Shown here piece by piece: positions 1 through 8,610 of a stretch of 64,000 nt of DNA. The stretch's first letter is position 1. Each line of letters begins with the position of its first letter. Made by a program: the position numbers and the translations under genes. The notes under the pieces were generated by a model. The model saw nothing but the letters and a program-made list of their open reading frames with translations, had not been told where the DNA came from and searched no databases. The DNA is from VAZQ01 sp036557665 (GTDB lineage: Bacteria > Pseudomonadota > Alphaproteobacteria > Rhizobiales > Xanthobacteraceae): positions 86,358 through 150,357 of the forward strand of contig DATBHG010000017.1 of assembly GCA_036557665.1 (NCBI GenBank), read 5' to 3'.

Positions 1-246
1 GCCTGGCACTTTCGGGGCGACGTCCGCAGCACCGGCGGGGCGATCTGGCTGTCCTGCAATGGAGCTGAGATTCGCGTGGAGCCGGCGCCGTCGGGATCAC
101 CGTTCCGATGGATGGTGACGGTGAACGGCCGCAAGCGCGCGGCGCTCGCTCTTCCCGCCGTGCTGCGCCGGGTGCGCGCCGCCCTTGATCCACAGTACGA
201 GCGCTACCAGGTGCGCATCGCGCCTGCGCCTGTCGTTCCCCCGTGA
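1..246 (+). CDS. 3' end of an unrecognised protein (start lies outside the window)
   Basis: The first reading frame is open from base 1 to a TGA at 244-246, giving the last 81 residues of a protein whose start lies to the left. The peptide is rich in Arg, Ala and Val, has no cysteine pair or membrane segment, and I do not recognise a family. Its stop overlaps the GTG start of the next gene (GTGA), which suggests translational coupling and one operon with the GTPase. The high GC at third positions and the coupled overlap support it being real, but its function cannot be stated. Confidence 0.6.
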   Translation, partial: AWHFRGDVRSTGGAIWLSCNGAEIRVEPAPSGSPFRWMVTVNGRKRAALALPAVLRRVRAALDPQYERYQVRIAPAPVVPP

Positions 247-1247
247 TTGGAGTCCTCGTGCTGACCGGGTTTCTCGGCAGCGGCAAGACGACGCTTCTGC
301 GCCATCTGCTGCGCCAACCCGCGTTCTCCCGCACCGCTGTCATCATCAACGAGTTCGGCGAGGTCGGCCTCGACCATGAGCTGGTGGAGGCCAGCACCGA
401 CAGCTTCATCGAGCTGCAGACGGGATGCCTGTGCTGCAAGCTGCGCAACGACCTGATGGATACCATCGACGAGATGCTGCGCCGGCGCGATCAGCGGCGG
501 GTGCCGCCGTTTACCCGGATCGTCATCGAGACCAGCGGGCTTGCCGACCCGGCTCCGGTACTTCAGACGCTGATGACCGACGCTGCCGGACGCCTGGCCA
601 TTGACGGCGTGGTGACGACCGTGGACGCAGTGAATGCCGCGAATGCGCTCGCCAGCGAGCCCATCTCCGTGAAGCAGGTGGCGCTGGCCGACCGCCTGGT
701 TCTGACCAAGTCCGATCTGGCGAACGGCGCTCATCACGGCGCTCTGCTCGATCGGCTTGCAGAGCTCAATCCGTCGGCACCGCTCCTGACCGCGCATCAC
801 GGCAGCATCGATCCCGCTCTCCTGGAAGGTGTGAGCCTTGATCCGCAGTCACGAGCAGTCGCGCTCGGCAGCCGGCCCGCGGAGGCTGGCAGCGCCCACG
901 GGACTGTGCATGCGCGGCACGGCGCTGAGCTCCAAACCTATGCCGTCGTGCGCGATGCGCCGATCCACGCCGTGGCATTGACGCTTTTCCTGGAAGTATT
1001 GGCCGAGCATTGCGGTGCCGGTCTTCTGCGGCTCAAGGGCATCGTGGACATTGCCGAGAGCCCCGGCCGGCCCGTGGTCATTCACGGGGTCCAGCACGTC
1101 TTTCATCCGCCGGCTTGGCTGCCGCATTGGCCGTCCGGCGACTGCCGTACCAGGATCATCCTGATCACGCGCGGAATTCCGCGCAGATGGATCGAGCTGC
1201 TGTTGGATGCGCTCGAGGCAGAAGTCGCGGCGACGGCGACTCGCTAA
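243..1247 (+). CDS. G3E family (CobW/YjiA-like) metal-chaperone GTPase
   Basis: A 334-residue protein of the usual length for the CobW/COG0523 family. It shows the P-loop GFLGSGKT at residues 9-16, the family metal-binding motif GCLCC with cysteines 62, 64 and 65, and a switch region with ETSGLADP. The C-terminal third matches the CobW_C layout. Family members use GTP hydrolysis to deliver Zn, Co, Ni or Fe to target enzymes; which metal is used here cannot be read from sequence. The GTG start at 243 overlaps the upstream stop. No cobalamin or nitrile hydratase genes are adjacent; the nearest metalloenzyme is the molybdenum hydroxylase operon at 6.5-13 kb, so a specific client is only a guess. 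Confidence 0.9.
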   Translation: MIGVLVLTGFLGSGKTTLLRHLLRQPAFSRTAVIINEFGEVGLDHELVEASTDSFIELQTGCLCCKLRNDLMDTIDEMLRRRDQRRVPPFTRIVIETSGLADPAPVLQTLMTDAAGRLAIDGVVTTVDAVNAANALASEPISVKQVALADRLVLTKSDLANGAHHGALLDRLAELNPSAPLLTAHHGSIDPALLEGVSLDPQSRAVALGSRPAEAGSAHGTVHARHGAELQTYAVVRDAPIHAVALTLFLEVLAEHCGAGLLRLKGIVDIAESPGRPVVIHGVQHVFHPPAWLPHWPSGDCRTRIILITRGIPRRWIELLLDALEAEVAATATR

Positions 1248-1589
1248 ACCAGGGGCAGCATAAATGCACTTACTGCGCGGCTTACCGGATTCCGGCTCTC
1301 TCGGCCGGAATGACGCGCCCGGAAGGGTGACCCATGGGAGCGTGGTCCCTCGCCTGAGGGTAGGTGCAGAGCGAATAACAATCGCTCCAGCTCCTGTGTC
1401 TCGCCAGGAATGGGAGCTCGTGCGCGGAAAACGCGCACTCTGCGGCGACCGGTGCCTGTAGTCATGCGGTTGGCAATCTCGTATACCCGTTCGCATCGTA
1501 TTCTCTCGGATCCTCCGCCCGGTTGAAAATGCAGGCCACGGGGTGGCCGGCGTGGAAGCTGTGTGAGGACACGCAAATCGGAGAAAAAC
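1248..1589. other. 342-bp intergenic region with one hairpin
   Basis: No gene is supported here. The clearest structure is an 8-bp perfect inverted repeat, ATTCCGGC (1289-1296) with GCCGGAAT (1304-1311) around a 7-nt loop, 42 bases after the GTPase stop. It has no T-tract, so it is either a factor-dependent terminator or an interspersed palindrome; a similar string (TCGGCCGGAATG) occurs near 10718. A promoter for the downstream transporter operon is expected in this interval but I cannot point to convincing -35/-10 boxes. Confidence 0.4.
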
Positions 1590-2801
1590 ATGCAGGTTGC
1601 GAGGGACGGGTTCATTCACACCATGGCGGCGGTCGCGCTGGCGGCTGCAGTTGGCTCGGCAGCGCCGGTGGCCCATGCCGCCGATGTGGTCAAGATCGGG
1701 GCTCCTCTGGCGCTCACAGGCTCTCTCGCCGACGAAGCGAAAAAGCAGGAAATCGTGTGGAACATGTGGCTCGACAAGGTCAATGCGGCCGGTGGAATCA
1801 ACGTCGGCGGCAAGAAGATGAAAGTCGAGCTCGTCAAATACGATTATCAGTCGGACGGTCAGCGCGCCGCTCAGCTGGCCGAGAAGCTCGTCACCGACGA
1901 CAAGGTGGACGTGCTGCTCTCGCCGTTCGGCTCCGGACACACCAAGATCGTGGCCACGGTCGCGGAACGTTATCAGACACCCGTGCTCGCCTGTGCCGCT
2001 TCCTCGGAGTCGGTGTTCGACCAGAGCTTCAAGCATCTGTTCGGGACGTTGTCGCCCAATGGCGCCATGACCGATGCCATGGTGGCGTTCTTCAAGAGCA
2101 AGATGCCGGCGCTCAAGCGCGTGGCGGTGTTGGGACGCGACGACGTGTTCCCGAAAGCCATGGCGCAGGGCACGTCTGCGGCTGCCAAGAAAGCCGGGCT
2201 CGATGTGGTCTACGACCAGCTCTACGCGGTCGGCACCATGGACCACTCCGCTTCCATGTCGGCGATAAAGGCTGCCAATCCCGACTGGGTCTATGTCACC
2301 GGCTATACCCAGGACCTCATTCTGGCCCGCAAGCAGATGGCCGATCTCGGCGTCAAGGCGCCGATCGTGACCATGGTGGCCGGTCCCGCCTACAAGGAAT
2401 ACACCGATGGGCTCGGCGCTCTTGCCAACGGGGTGACCAGCTCGAGCTGGTGGCATCACGCCACCAGCTACAAGGGAATCGGACCGTGGCCGACGACGGC
2501 CGACTTTTACAAGGAGTTCGTCGCCAAGCAGAAGAGCGATCCCGACTACGTCCATGCCTCCTGTGCGGCTGCCACCATCGTGCTCGCAAATGCGATCGAG
2601 CGCGCCGGTACGACCGACAAGAGCAAAGTGCGCGATGCGCTCGCCGCCACCAATATCTCCACGTTCTACGGGCCGATCAAATTCAACGCCCACGGGATGG
2701 AGGAGGTCAGGGATCTGCCGATCATCCAGGTCCAGGACAAGAGCATCAAGGTCCTGCATCCCGCCGATATCAAGAACGGCGAGCTGGTGTTCATGAAATA
2801 A
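1590..2801 (+). CDS. Branched-chain amino acid/amide-type ABC transporter substrate-binding protein
   Basis: This 403-residue protein is the periplasmic receptor of the ABC importer encoded just downstream. I chose ATG 1590 because GGAG lies 6 bases before it; a GTG at 1563 is in frame but has no such site. Residues 1-30 form a signal peptide with an Ala-rich core and an AHA cleavage motif before ADVVKIG. The mature start (IGAPLALTGSLADEAKKQ) and a fold I receptor layout match the LivK/Peripla_BP_6 family. Ligands of this family include branched-chain amino acids, amides, urea and aromatic acids; the ligand here is unknown. The convergent molybdenum hydroxylase operon hints at a small organic acid or heterocycle. 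Confidence 0.9.
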   Translation: MQVARDGFIHTMAAVALAAAVGSAAPVAHAADVVKIGAPLALTGSLADEAKKQEIVWNMWLDKVNAAGGINVGGKKMKVELVKYDYQSDGQRAAQLAEKLVTDDKVDVLLSPFGSGHTKIVATVAERYQTPVLACAASSESVFDQSFKHLFGTLSPNGAMTDAMVAFFKSKMPALKRVAVLGRDDVFPKAMAQGTSAAAKKAGLDVVYDQLYAVGTMDHSASMSAIKAANPDWVYVTGYTQDLILARKQMADLGVKAPIVTMVAGPAYKEYTDGLGALANGVTSSSWWHHATSYKGIGPWPTTADFYKEFVAKQKSDPDYVHASCAAATIVLANAIERAGTTDKSKVRDALAATNISTFYGPIKFNAHGMEEVRDLPIIQVQDKSIKVLHPADIKNGELVFMK

Positions 2802-2860
2802 GGTTCGCTCCGACCTGCGGTTGAGCTTCTGGATTCAGCGGCGCAGCAACCTCCGGAATG

Positions 2861-3043
2861 CCTCCCCCTGAAAGGGGGAGGTCGGCGCCCGCCGACCTCG
2901 TCGGGGGGCGCCGGGTGGGGGTCAACTCGCGGCGTGGATTATCATCAACTGCGCGCGCTGAGGGTCGAACCCCCACCCGACAGCCTTTGCCTCTGCGTAG
3001 GGCGGGGGCAAAGGCTGTCGACCTTCCCCTTGCTGGGGGAGGT
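2861..3043. repeat. Composite palindromic intergenic repeat
   Basis: The gap between binding protein and permease holds stacked inverted repeats: CCTCCCCC/GGGGGAGG (2861-2881, 5-nt loop), GGTCGGCG/CGCCGACC (2880-2897, 2-nt loop) and GACAGCCTTTGCC/GGCAAAGGCTGTC (2979-2991 with 3007-3019). Such GC-rich multi-hairpin blocks are common extragenic repeats in Hyphomicrobiales. Placed between the first two genes of the transporter operon, the hairpins could stabilise the binding-protein mRNA and lower permease expression; that role is inference. Confidence 0.75.
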
Positions 3044-3922
3044 ATGCACGCTCTGAATTCGATGGCCTACGTCCAGATCCTGGTGAACGGCGTGGTGCTC
3101 GGGGCGCTCTACACCTGTCTCGCCGTGGGATTCTCGCTTGTATGGGGCGTGTTGAACATCATCAACATGCTTCACGGGTCTCTCATTATTCTCGGCGGCT
3201 ATCTGACCTTCTTCGCCTGGCACAGCTTCGGCATTCATCCCTTGGCGGCATTACCGGTCGTGGCGCTGGTTCTTTTCGCGCTCGGCTATGGGATGCAATT
3301 GCTGCTCATCAATCGTGTCGTGCGCGAGCCCGTGCTCACGACCTTGACGCTGACCTTTGGCCTCGACCTGATCCTCTATAATTTCATGACTGTTTACTAC
3401 ACGGCGACTCCGCGGCGCGTTACGCTCGACCTCGGTGTGGTGGAGCTCGCGGGCATCGTGATGCCGGTGGACCGGCTGCTCGCCATGGGGCTTGCATTGC
3501 TGTTCACCGGCATTCTCTACGTCGTGCTGCGTGGGTCGCGGATCGGTCGCGCCATCGTCGCAGTGCGCATGGACCGCGATACGGCGGCGCTCATGGGCAT
3601 CCGGGTGGATCGCATCTATGCCGTGACGTTCGGGATCGGGGCGCTGATGGCGGGTGCGACCGGTGCGGTATTCGCGATGCTCTATCCCATCACCACGAAT
3701 CTGACGACCGCGTTTCTCGGGAAGGCGTTCGTCGTCTGCGTCATCGGCGGCCTCGGCAGCGTTCAAGGTGCTTTGGTCGGCGGGATCGTGCTCGGCATCG
3801 TCGAAAGCCTTGCGGGCCAGATGGTGGGTCCGCAGCACGCGCTCACGGTCGGTTTTGCGCTCATGTTGCTGCTGCTCCTCGTCAAGCCGACCGGTCTCAC
3901 CGGCATCAAGGGCTACGAATGA
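3044..3922 (+). CDS. livH: Branched-chain-type ABC transporter permease, LivH family
   Basis: An inner-membrane permease of about 290 residues with eight or so hydrophobic segments. The start region ILVNGVVLGALYTCLAVGFSLVWG and the following NIINMLHGSLIILGGYL are typical of LivH. Two starts are possible: ATG 3044, directly behind GGGGGAGG which belongs to the palindromic repeat, or ATG 3062, which gives the usual LivH N-terminus MAYVQILVNG. The stop overlaps the next permease start (ATGATG), implying coupled translation of the two halves of the membrane channel. The symbol reflects family, not proven substrate. Confidence 0.88.
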   Translation: MHALNSMAYVQILVNGVVLGALYTCLAVGFSLVWGVLNIINMLHGSLIILGGYLTFFAWHSFGIHPLAALPVVALVLFALGYGMQLLLINRVVREPVLTTLTLTFGLDLILYNFMTVYYTATPRRVTLDLGVVELAGIVMPVDRLLAMGLALLFTGILYVVLRGSRIGRAIVAVRMDRDTAALMGIRVDRIYAVTFGIGALMAGATGAVFAMLYPITTNLTTAFLGKAFVVCVIGGLGSVQGALVGGIVLGIVESLAGQMVGPQHALTVGFALMLLLLLVKPTGLTGIKGYE

Positions 3923-4884
3923 TGTTGCGGCGGTGGTCCTATGTCGCGCTCGCGATCTGGGTGCTGGCGTTGACGTCGACTCCACTGTGGGCCGGCAACT
4001 ATGTCGTGCGCCTTGCCATCACCATTGCCATGTTCACCGGACTGACGCTCTCCTGGAATTTCATCGGCGGGTTCACCGGCTATCCCTCCTTCTCGACCGC
4101 GGCTTTTTTCGGTCTCGGCAGCTATGCCGGTGCGCTGGCGCAGCGCGCGGGCGTGCCGATGGTCCTCGCCTGGCTCGCCGCCACCTTGCTCGTCGGGCTG
4201 TTTGCTGCCGCGCTCGGGGGCATCCTCCTGCGGCTGCGCGGGCACTATTTCGCCATCGGAACGATCGGAGCAGTGGAGGTGCTGCGGCTCCTCATCGCGT
4301 CCTGGGGCAGCGTTACCGGGGGCGGAGACGGGCTTAACCTTCCCTTCGTCGCCGGCGGGCCCGATGTCGTCGCCCGCATCTTTCTCGCCGCCATGCTCGC
4401 GATCATGCTCGCCGTATTCGCGGCGACGGTCGCGGTCGATCGCAGCCGCCTGGGATTCGGACTGCGCTGCATTGCGCAGAACGAGGATGCCGCCGACATG
4501 GTCGGCATCAATACCACCGTCTACAAGATTGCCGCCTACACGCTCTCGGCGCTGTTCTGCGGCACGATCGGTGCAGCATACGCATCCTGGACCGGCTACA
4601 TCGACCCCAACGAATCTTTTTCCATTCTCCTGAGCATCAAGGTCCCGGTCATGTGCATCCTGGGCGGATCGGGAACGATATTCGGACCGGTCGTAGGGGC
4701 TGCTGCCTTCACGCTCCTGGAAGAGTTCTTCTGGGCCAATTTCCTCGACTACAACCGCGCGATCCTCGGTGCGGTCATCGTGCTGCTGATTTTCTTTCTG
4801 CCCGGCGGCTTGCTGCACATGCCCTATTGCCGGCTGTTTGCTCGCATTCCCCGGCCCTGGGCGCAGCCGAAAGTCGCGTCATGA
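3919..4884 (+). CDS. livM: Branched-chain-type ABC transporter permease, LivM family
   Basis: This 321-residue permease is the second membrane subunit of the importer. It has many hydrophobic helices, the LivM-type segment LSWNFIGGFTGYPSFSTAAFFGLGSYAGAL near residues 36-65 and a C-terminal FFLPGGLL helix. The start ATG at 3919 overlaps the LivH stop and its own stop overlaps the LivG start at 4881 by ATGA, so permeases and ATPases are translated as one unit. Length and order H-M-G-F are standard for the family. Confidence 0.9.
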   Translation: MMLRRWSYVALAIWVLALTSTPLWAGNYVVRLAITIAMFTGLTLSWNFIGGFTGYPSFSTAAFFGLGSYAGALAQRAGVPMVLAWLAATLLVGLFAAALGGILLRLRGHYFAIGTIGAVEVLRLLIASWGSVTGGGDGLNLPFVAGGPDVVARIFLAAMLAIMLAVFAATVAVDRSRLGFGLRCIAQNEDAADMVGINTTVYKIAAYTLSALFCGTIGAAYASWTGYIDPNESFSILLSIKVPVMCILGGSGTIFGPVVGAAAFTLLEEFFWANFLDYNRAILGAVIVLLIFFLPGGLLHMPYCRLFARIPRPWAQPKVAS

Positions 4885-5642
4885 GCGCGCCGATCCTCGA
4901 GCTCGACCGGGTGAGCAAGGACTTTGGCGGCATTCATGCCTTGCGCCAGATCAGCTTCGCGGTGGAGGAGGGACAGATCGTCGCCCTGATCGGCCCTAAT
5001 GGCGCAGGCAAGACGACCCTCGTCAATGTCATTACCGGCGTGCACCGGGCCTCGGCGGGGCGGGTTGCGTTCCGCGGCACGGACGTCACGCGGCAGCGCC
5101 CGTTCCAGGCGGCGCGCCGGGGACTGGCGCGCACCTTCCAGATCGTCCAGCCGTTCCCGCGCATGACCGTGCTGGAGAATGTCGCAGCAGGCGCGCTCTT
5201 CGGCGGTGCCCACGCGGGCATGGACGAGGCCATGGCGGCCGCACGCGAGCATCTCGAGTTCACCGGGCTTGCGGAGCTTGCCGGCCGGCCCGCGTCGGCG
5301 CTCACGCTCGCCGGGCGCAAGCGACTCGAGCTGGCCAAGAGCCTGGCGATGAAGCCCCATCTGTTGATGCTCGACGAGGTCAATGCCGGCCTTAATTCCA
5401 GCGAGATCGACGGCGCGCTCGCCCTCATTCGCAGCATCGCCCGGCGCGGCATCACCGTTCTCGTCATCGAGCACGTCATGAAGGTGATCTTCTCTCTCGC
5501 CGATCGCGTGCTCGTATTGCACCATGGTGAGCTGATTGCCGACGGCGCTCCCCGCGAGATTGCAGGTCAGCAGCGGGTGATCGAAGCTTATCTTGGCGAG
5601 AAGTTCGCGCGCCGGATCGCCACAGGCGCCGGCAATGGCTGA
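4881..5642 (+). CDS. livG: Branched-chain-type ABC transporter ATP-binding protein, LivG family
   Basis: A 253-residue cytoplasmic ATPase. Walker A is GPNGAGKTTLVN near residues 38-49, the Q-loop region reads RTFQIVQPFPRMTVLENV, and Walker B is HLLMLDEVNAGLN. The signature motif is the atypical LTLAGRKRLELAKSL in place of LSGGQ, a variant seen in LivG-type subunits. The ATG start at 4881 follows directly from the LivM stop overlap; longer upstream extension in frame runs inside livM and is rejected. The C-terminal extension YLGEKF is typical of LivG. Confidence 0.9.
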   Translation: MSAPILELDRVSKDFGGIHALRQISFAVEEGQIVALIGPNGAGKTTLVNVITGVHRASAGRVAFRGTDVTRQRPFQAARRGLARTFQIVQPFPRMTVLENVAAGALFGGAHAGMDEAMAAAREHLEFTGLAELAGRPASALTLAGRKRLELAKSLAMKPHLLMLDEVNAGLNSSEIDGALALIRSIARRGITVLVIEHVMKVIFSLADRVLVLHHGELIADGAPREIAGQQRVIEAYLGEKFARRIATGAGNG

Positions 5643-6351
5643 CCCGCTCCTTGCGGTCGAGGAGCTGAGCGCCTCCTACGGCGACGTTCGTGTGCTGTGG
5701 TGCGTCGATCTCCGCGTCGAGTCGGGCGAGATCGCCTGCATCGTAGGGCCGAACGGTGCCGGCAAGACCACGCTGCTGCGCTGCATCTCGGGGCTCGTTG
5801 CTCCGGCCGGCGGCAGGGTCGTTTATCGCGGCGACGATCTGGGCTCGCTCGCCGCCGATCAGATCATCGCTCGCGGCATTGCCCATGTCCCGGAAGGCCG
5901 GCGCCTGTTCCGTGGGATGAGCGTGCGCGACAACCTCCTGCTCGGCGCCTATCTGCGGCGTGACGGCGCGCAGATCGCATGCGACCTCGACTATGTGCTC
6001 GCGCTCTTTCCTATTCTGCGCGAGCGCCAGCGCCAGGATGCAACCACCTTGTCCGGGGGCGAGCAGCAGATGTGCGCCATCGGCCGTGGGATCATGTCGC
6101 GCCCGCAACTCCTGCTCATCGATGAGTTGTCCCTGGGGCTTGCGCCGCGGCTGATAGAGCGCCTCGGCGAGGCTCTGCTGGAGATCAACCGCTCCGGCAT
6201 TACCATCCTCCTCGTGGAGCAGGACGTGATGACCGCGTTCGAGCTTGCGCGCCATGCCTTTGTGCTCGAGACCGGCCGGGTCGCCAAACACGGGACCACT
6301 GCCGCCCTCATGGAGGATACGGCCATCAGGCAGGCATATCTGGGGATGTAG
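5635..6351 (+). CDS. livF: Branched-chain-type ABC transporter ATP-binding protein, LivF family
   Basis: The second ATPase, 238 residues, overlaps the end of livG by 8 bases. It has Walker A GPNGAGKTTLLRC, a canonical signature LSGGEQQMCAIGRG, Walker B LLIDELSLGLAP and the switch His region LLVEQDV. The ATG at 5635 gives the normal LivF start MADPLLAVEELSASYGD. It completes a five-gene importer with no other gene inserted. A palindromic repeat follows the stop and separates it from the convergent molybdenum hydroxylase operon. Confidence 0.9.
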   Translation: MADPLLAVEELSASYGDVRVLWCVDLRVESGEIACIVGPNGAGKTTLLRCISGLVAPAGGRVVYRGDDLGSLAADQIIARGIAHVPEGRRLFRGMSVRDNLLLGAYLRRDGAQIACDLDYVLALFPILRERQRQDATTLSGGEQQMCAIGRGIMSRPQLLLIDELSLGLAPRLIERLGEALLEINRSGITILLVEQDVMTAFELARHAFVLETGRVAKHGTTAALMEDTAIRQAYLGM

Positions 6352-6363
6352 TTGCAGTATCGG

Positions 6364-6419
6364 GCGGGCTGGTAGCAGGGCGAAGCCGGCTTTCGAGCCG
6401 ACTTTGCCCTGTAACCCGC
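6364..6419. repeat. Palindromic repeat between convergent operons
   Basis: Nested inverted repeat: outer arms GCGGG (6364-6368) and CCCGC (6415-6419), inner imperfect arms CAGGGC..AAG..CGGCT (6376-6391) pairing with AGCCG..CTT..GCCCTG (6396-6411) around TTCG. The same arrangement, with a GCCGGCTTGAGCCGG core, lies at 13183-13231 just upstream of the hydroxylase operon. It sits between two convergent stop codons and could act as a bidirectional transcription end. Confidence 0.7.
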
Positions 6420-6477
6420 CGCGCCGCCATGCGGGCCATCGGCGGATTACGCGCCGCCGGCGATCCGCTGATCCGGC

Positions 6478-7728
6478 CTACGAGGATTGCAACAGCTTCC
6501 TGAAAAACCCGACAATGCTGCTCCACAGCGCCGAGCGCGCCAGCCTGCCCGCATCGAGAGCCTGCTGCTCCGACTGCGCAATGGGAGCTCCCGAGAGCCG
6601 CGCGGCGAGATTGCGAGCAAACGCCTGGGTCAGATGGTCTGCCACGTTCTTGATCAGGCCGGAACGGCTGAACTGAGCGAGCGCGCCGGTGAGCAGAAAT
6701 CTCACCGAGAGGTCGACCCGCGAGGAGCTCTCGCTCAGCGGATGGACCGTGTAGCCGATGATGGCGCGGCCGCTCGATGCGCTACGGGCATCTCTGCCGG
6801 CGGCGCGTACCAGGCCGCGGAATGCCGCCTCGTCGCGCTCGATTTCCACAATTCCTGCAAACGCGCTGACGATCGGCCCGAGCTTCACGTGCATTTCGCC
6901 TTCTGCGCGACCGTTCTGCAGGGGCCTGGTCAGCCGAGCCCCCGGAATGCATCGGGCCACGGTGTCGAGATCGGCCAGGAGCCGCCACGTCTGCATCTGT
7001 GAGCAGGGTACCGTAAACGACTCGCTCAGTTGCGCCCCGTTGCTTTCCACCGCAGCCCACTGCTCACGGGTGGTATCGCCTGATCGGTCCGGAACGGGCA
7101 GCTCCTGTGACCGCCGTGGCGGCGAGTCGGGGTCCCCAAAAAACGCAAAGCGTTTTTTGGGGTCCCCCTCATGCCTCGCCCGTCCATCCGAATCCGCTTG
7201 CCCGGCGCTCGGCGCATGCGCACCGACCGGGCCGCGCCGCGTGCGCGCCGTCGTGGAGGCTGTTTCGCCCGCCTGCGCCATGACACTGCGGAGCGCCGCA
7301 ACGATCCCCACGTAGCCGGTGCAGCGGCACAGGTTTCCGGACAGCTCGAGCCGGACGCGCTTTTCATCGGCCTGCGGAAGACGCGTGACGATGTCGCGCG
7401 CACTGATCAGCATGCCCGGGGTGCAATAGCCGCACTGTAACCCGTGGTGCTCCGAGAACGCCTCGCGCAGGCGTGCCGTGACAGGGTCCTTCTCCAGACC
7501 CTCGATCGTGGTGACCTCGGCACCATCGCACGCCACCGCGTAGGTAATGCAGGAGCGCGCGGGTGAGCCGTCGATCAGGACGGTGCAGGCGCCGCACACC
7601 CCGTGCTCGCAGCCGATATGCGTGCCGGTGAGGAACTGATCCTCGCGCAGGAAATCCGCGAGGTTGCGGCGCGGCTCGACCTCCGCCTCCAGCTTGCGCC
7701 CGTTGATGGTCAGCGACACCATTGTCAT
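6478..7728 (-). CDS. Molybdenum hydroxylase 2Fe-2S subunit fused to a CoxG-like (SRPBCC) domain
   Basis: A 416-residue fusion. Residues 1-155 are a CoxS/xanthine-dehydrogenase small subunit with the plant-type cluster CEHGVCGAC...C and the second cluster CGYCTPG...CRCTGY. After a linker rich in Arg, Asp and Pro, residues from about 235 form a CoxG-like SRPBCC domain (PCSQMQTWRLLADLDTVARCIPGA). CoxG proteins are linked to assembly or membrane placement of such enzymes. The linker contains an in-frame palindromic DNA repeat, so the fusion may have arisen by repeat insertion between two former genes. The ATG at 7728 overlaps the FAD-subunit stop (ATGA). It passes electrons from the molybdenum site to FAD. 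Confidence 0.88.
   Translation of the reverse strand: MTMVSLTINGRKLEAEVEPRRNLADFLREDQFLTGTHIGCEHGVCGACTVLIDGSPARSCITYAVACDGAEVTTIEGLEKDPVTARLREAFSEHHGLQCGYCTPGMLISARDIVTRLPQADEKRVRLELSGNLCRCTGYVGIVAALRSVMAQAGETASTTARTRRGPVGAHAPSAGQADSDGRARHEGDPKKRFAFFGDPDSPPRRSQELPVPDRSGDTTREQWAAVESNGAQLSESFTVPCSQMQTWRLLADLDTVARCIPGARLTRPLQNGRAEGEMHVKLGPIVSAFAGIVEIERDEAAFRGLVRAAGRDARSASSGRAIIGYTVHPLSESSSRVDLSVRFLLTGALAQFSRSGLIKNVADHLTQAFARNLAARLSGAPIAQSEQQALDAGRLARSALWSSIVGFFRKLLQSS
7129..7167. repeat. Palindromic repeat inserted in the CoxS-CoxG linker
   Basis: Perfect 13-bp arms CCCCAAAAAACGC (7134-7146) and GCGTTTTTTGGGG (7150-7162) enclose a 3-nt loop; each side is bordered by a copy of GGGGTCCCC (7129-7137 and 7159-7167). 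It is in frame in the minus-strand gene and encodes GDPKKRFAFFGDP. Elements of this form are usually intergenic in rhizobial genomes, so a copy inside a coding frame is notable. Confidence 0.85.
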
Positions 7729-8564
7729 GCCGCGCACGCCTGCTTTGCGGCGCGCTCGAGCGCGACCGGAGCGAGTTGCCGCAGGTAGTCGTCGGTGACG
7801 CCTTGCTCGTCCAGCAGGCGAAGGACCGCTCCGCGATCCATCCGGCCCGGCAGATCCGGCCCGAAGGGGCCGCGGAAAACTTCCGACGCATCGTCGAGCA
7901 CGATCGGTGCCGTCTCGATTGCGCCGATCACGGCGCGAAAACGCTTGCGTTCGGGGTCGTGCAGCACGCCACCGATGGCATGCGCGTATTCGCCGGCTTT
8001 CTGCGCAAACTTGAATACTCCCCAGCGCGCATCCTGCGAAAGTTTGGGCATACGGATCGCGCGGATCAGCTCGTCCGGCCGCAGGACGGTCGTGAAGGAG
8101 GAGACCATCAGATCGCCGGCCGGCACGGTGCGCGCACCGTTGCGGCCCGCTATGAGGATATCGGTACCGAGCAATGGCAATATGGAGATCCAGTCAGCCG
8201 CCGGATCCGCGTGCGCGAGGCTGCCGCCGACGGTGCCCCGGTTGCGCACCGCGCGGTAGGCGATCGTCCCGGCGACATGCGGCAGAAGCCCGTTCGATGG
8301 GTCGGGCACACGTCCGTCTTCAATGTCGGCATGGGTGATGCAGGCGCCGATCTCGATGTGGTCGCCGGAGGCCCTGACCTCCGTCAGCTCGGGAACCGAC
8401 GTGATGTCGACCAGCCGATCCGGCTGCGCCAGCCGCAGGTTCAGCATCGGGCCGAGCGACTGGCTGCCGGCAAGCGCCTTGCAGAACAGGCCCTCCTCGC
8501 CGAGCAGATCGATGGCCGCATCGATGCTGGCCGGACGCGCGTAGTCGAAGGCAACCGGCTTCAT
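7725..8564 (-). CDS. Molybdenum hydroxylase FAD-binding subunit (CoxM-like)
   Basis: A 279-residue protein of normal CoxM length. The N-terminal FAD domain shows AGSQSLGPMLNLRLAQPDRLVDI near residues 32-54, and the second family motif reads RNRGTVGGSLAHADPAADW at about 107-125. The C-terminal half matches the CO dehydrogenase flavoprotein C-terminal domain. It takes electrons from the 2Fe-2S subunit. The start ATG at 8564 lies 46 bases after the stop of the small ferredoxin-like gene and the stop overlaps the CoxS-CoxG start, so all belong to one operon. Confidence 0.9.
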   Translation of the reverse strand: MKPVAFDYARPASIDAAIDLLGEEGLFCKALAGSQSLGPMLNLRLAQPDRLVDITSVPELTEVRASGDHIEIGACITHADIEDGRVPDPSNGLLPHVAGTIAYRAVRNRGTVGGSLAHADPAADWISILPLLGTDILIAGRNGARTVPAGDLMVSSFTTVLRPDELIRAIRMPKLSQDARWGVFKFAQKAGEYAHAIGGVLHDPERKRFRAVIGAIETAPIVLDDASEVFRGPFGPDLPGRMDRGAVLRLLDEQGVTDDYLRQLAPVALERAAKQACAA

Positions 8565-8610
8565 GGCTGGTCTCTACCTTCGCCGCCCAGCGAGCTCGGT
8601 GATGAACGCA

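Noticed and set aside
243..1247. Naming the G3E GTPase CobW (cobalamin synthesis)
   Set aside because: No cobalamin biosynthesis gene is adjacent, and the family covers many metal chaperones.
1289..1311. Rho-independent terminator after the GTPase gene
   Set aside because: The hairpin is perfect but no T-run follows; it is kept only as a palindrome in the intergenic note.
849..2759. Long open minus-strand frame (over 600 codons) opposite the GTPase and binding-protein genes
   Set aside because: It is the antisense shadow of high-GC coding sequence; the plus-strand genes have clear family motifs, signal peptide and ribosome site.
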